Positions 40,162 through 40,257 of a DNA stretch of 40,257 bases are shown here, one piece after another. The notes below the pieces were generated by a model that worked only from the letters and a program-made list of their open reading frames with translations, was not told the origin of the DNA and ran no database searches. The position numbers and the translations under genes were made by a program. The stretch's first letter is position 1; every line of letters starts with the position of its first letter. This DNA comes from Algicola sp. GTDB taxonomy: Bacteria > Bacteroidota > Bacteroidia > Flavobacteriales > Flavobacteriaceae. The stretch lies in contig JAAEZL010000016.1 of the NCBI GenBank assembly GCA_018222875.1, positions 1-40,257 of the forward strand, given 5' to 3'.

Positions 40162-40192
40162 AAGCCCTGTAAATAATTCATTTACAAGGCTT
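40162..40192 (-). terminator. replacement tRNA terminator hairpin carried by the island
   Basis: AAGCCCTGTAAA-taattca-TTTACAAGGCTT: 12-bp stem with one G-U wobble on the minus strand, immediately downstream of the tRNA. Confidence 0.55.
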
Positions 40193-40220
40193 TAGTCTTA
40201 TTAAAAGTGGTCCCACTTGG
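40189..40220. repeat. attR: 32-bp direct repeat overlapping the tRNA 3' end
   Basis: Identical to 7622-7653; 13 bp (40208-40220) are the tRNA 3' end. Confidence 0.93.
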
Positions 40221-40257
40221 GCTCGAACCAAGGACCACCTGATTATGAGTCAGGTGC
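40208..40257 (-). tRNA. tRNA with CAT anticodon (Met or Ile2), truncated by the window edge
   Basis: Minus strand: GCACCTGACTCATAATCAGGTGGTCCTTGGTTCGAGCCCAAGTGGGACCA. Anticodon arm CCTGA-CTCATAA-TCAGG, T-arm CTTGG-TTCGAGC-CCAAG, acceptor TGGGACC plus A; CCA not encoded. Confidence 0.9.

Larger units (their letters stand above)
7622..40220. mobile_element. integrated tRNA-targeting genomic island (about 32.6 kb)
   Basis: Perfect 32-bp flanking direct repeats, one within an intact tRNA 3' end; tyrosine recombinase adjacent to attL; housekeeping genes outside and accessory genes inside. Confidence 0.93.

Noticed and set aside
7601-40257. CRISPR array or retron/DGR in the island
   Set aside because: No regularly spaced repeats, no cas genes, no reverse transcriptase ORF among the supplied translations.

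Overview
AT-rich Bacteroidota (Flavobacteriaceae-like) chromosome carrying an integrated genomic island. The left flank (1-~7.6 kb) is ordinary chromosome: DUF177/YceD, pdxA, riboflavin synthase, a PID-CTERM-like small protein, a LytTR response regulator with a propeller sensor kinase, and an SH3-like protein. The island runs from about 7622 to 40220. It is bounded by a perfect 32-bp direct repeat that includes the 3' end of a CAT-anticodon tRNA, cut by the right window edge. Next to attL are a tyrosine recombinase, an RteC-like protein, an excisionase-like HTH protein and a small replication module (initiator-like plus DnaC-like ATPase). No relaxase, transfer or capsid genes are visible. The cargo is: (i) a DUF2188 / CD-NTase / TIR-STING CBASS operon; (ii) a type I R-M locus (HsdM/S/R plus an extra SF2 ATPase) that also encodes a WYL regulator, an adenine methyltransferase-TRD protein fused to a HisKA/HATPase-like module, and an overlapping receiver-domain protein with an unassigned C-terminus; (iii) a T9SS/Rhs-type surface or toxin cluster with a candidate toxin tip. 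The strongest candidate for something undescribed is the MTase-TRD-histidine-kinase plus receiver pair. A shared 25-bp palindromic operator-like element lies upstream of both this pair and the accessory ATPase. All family calls come from reading motifs in the supplied translations; no database search was run.
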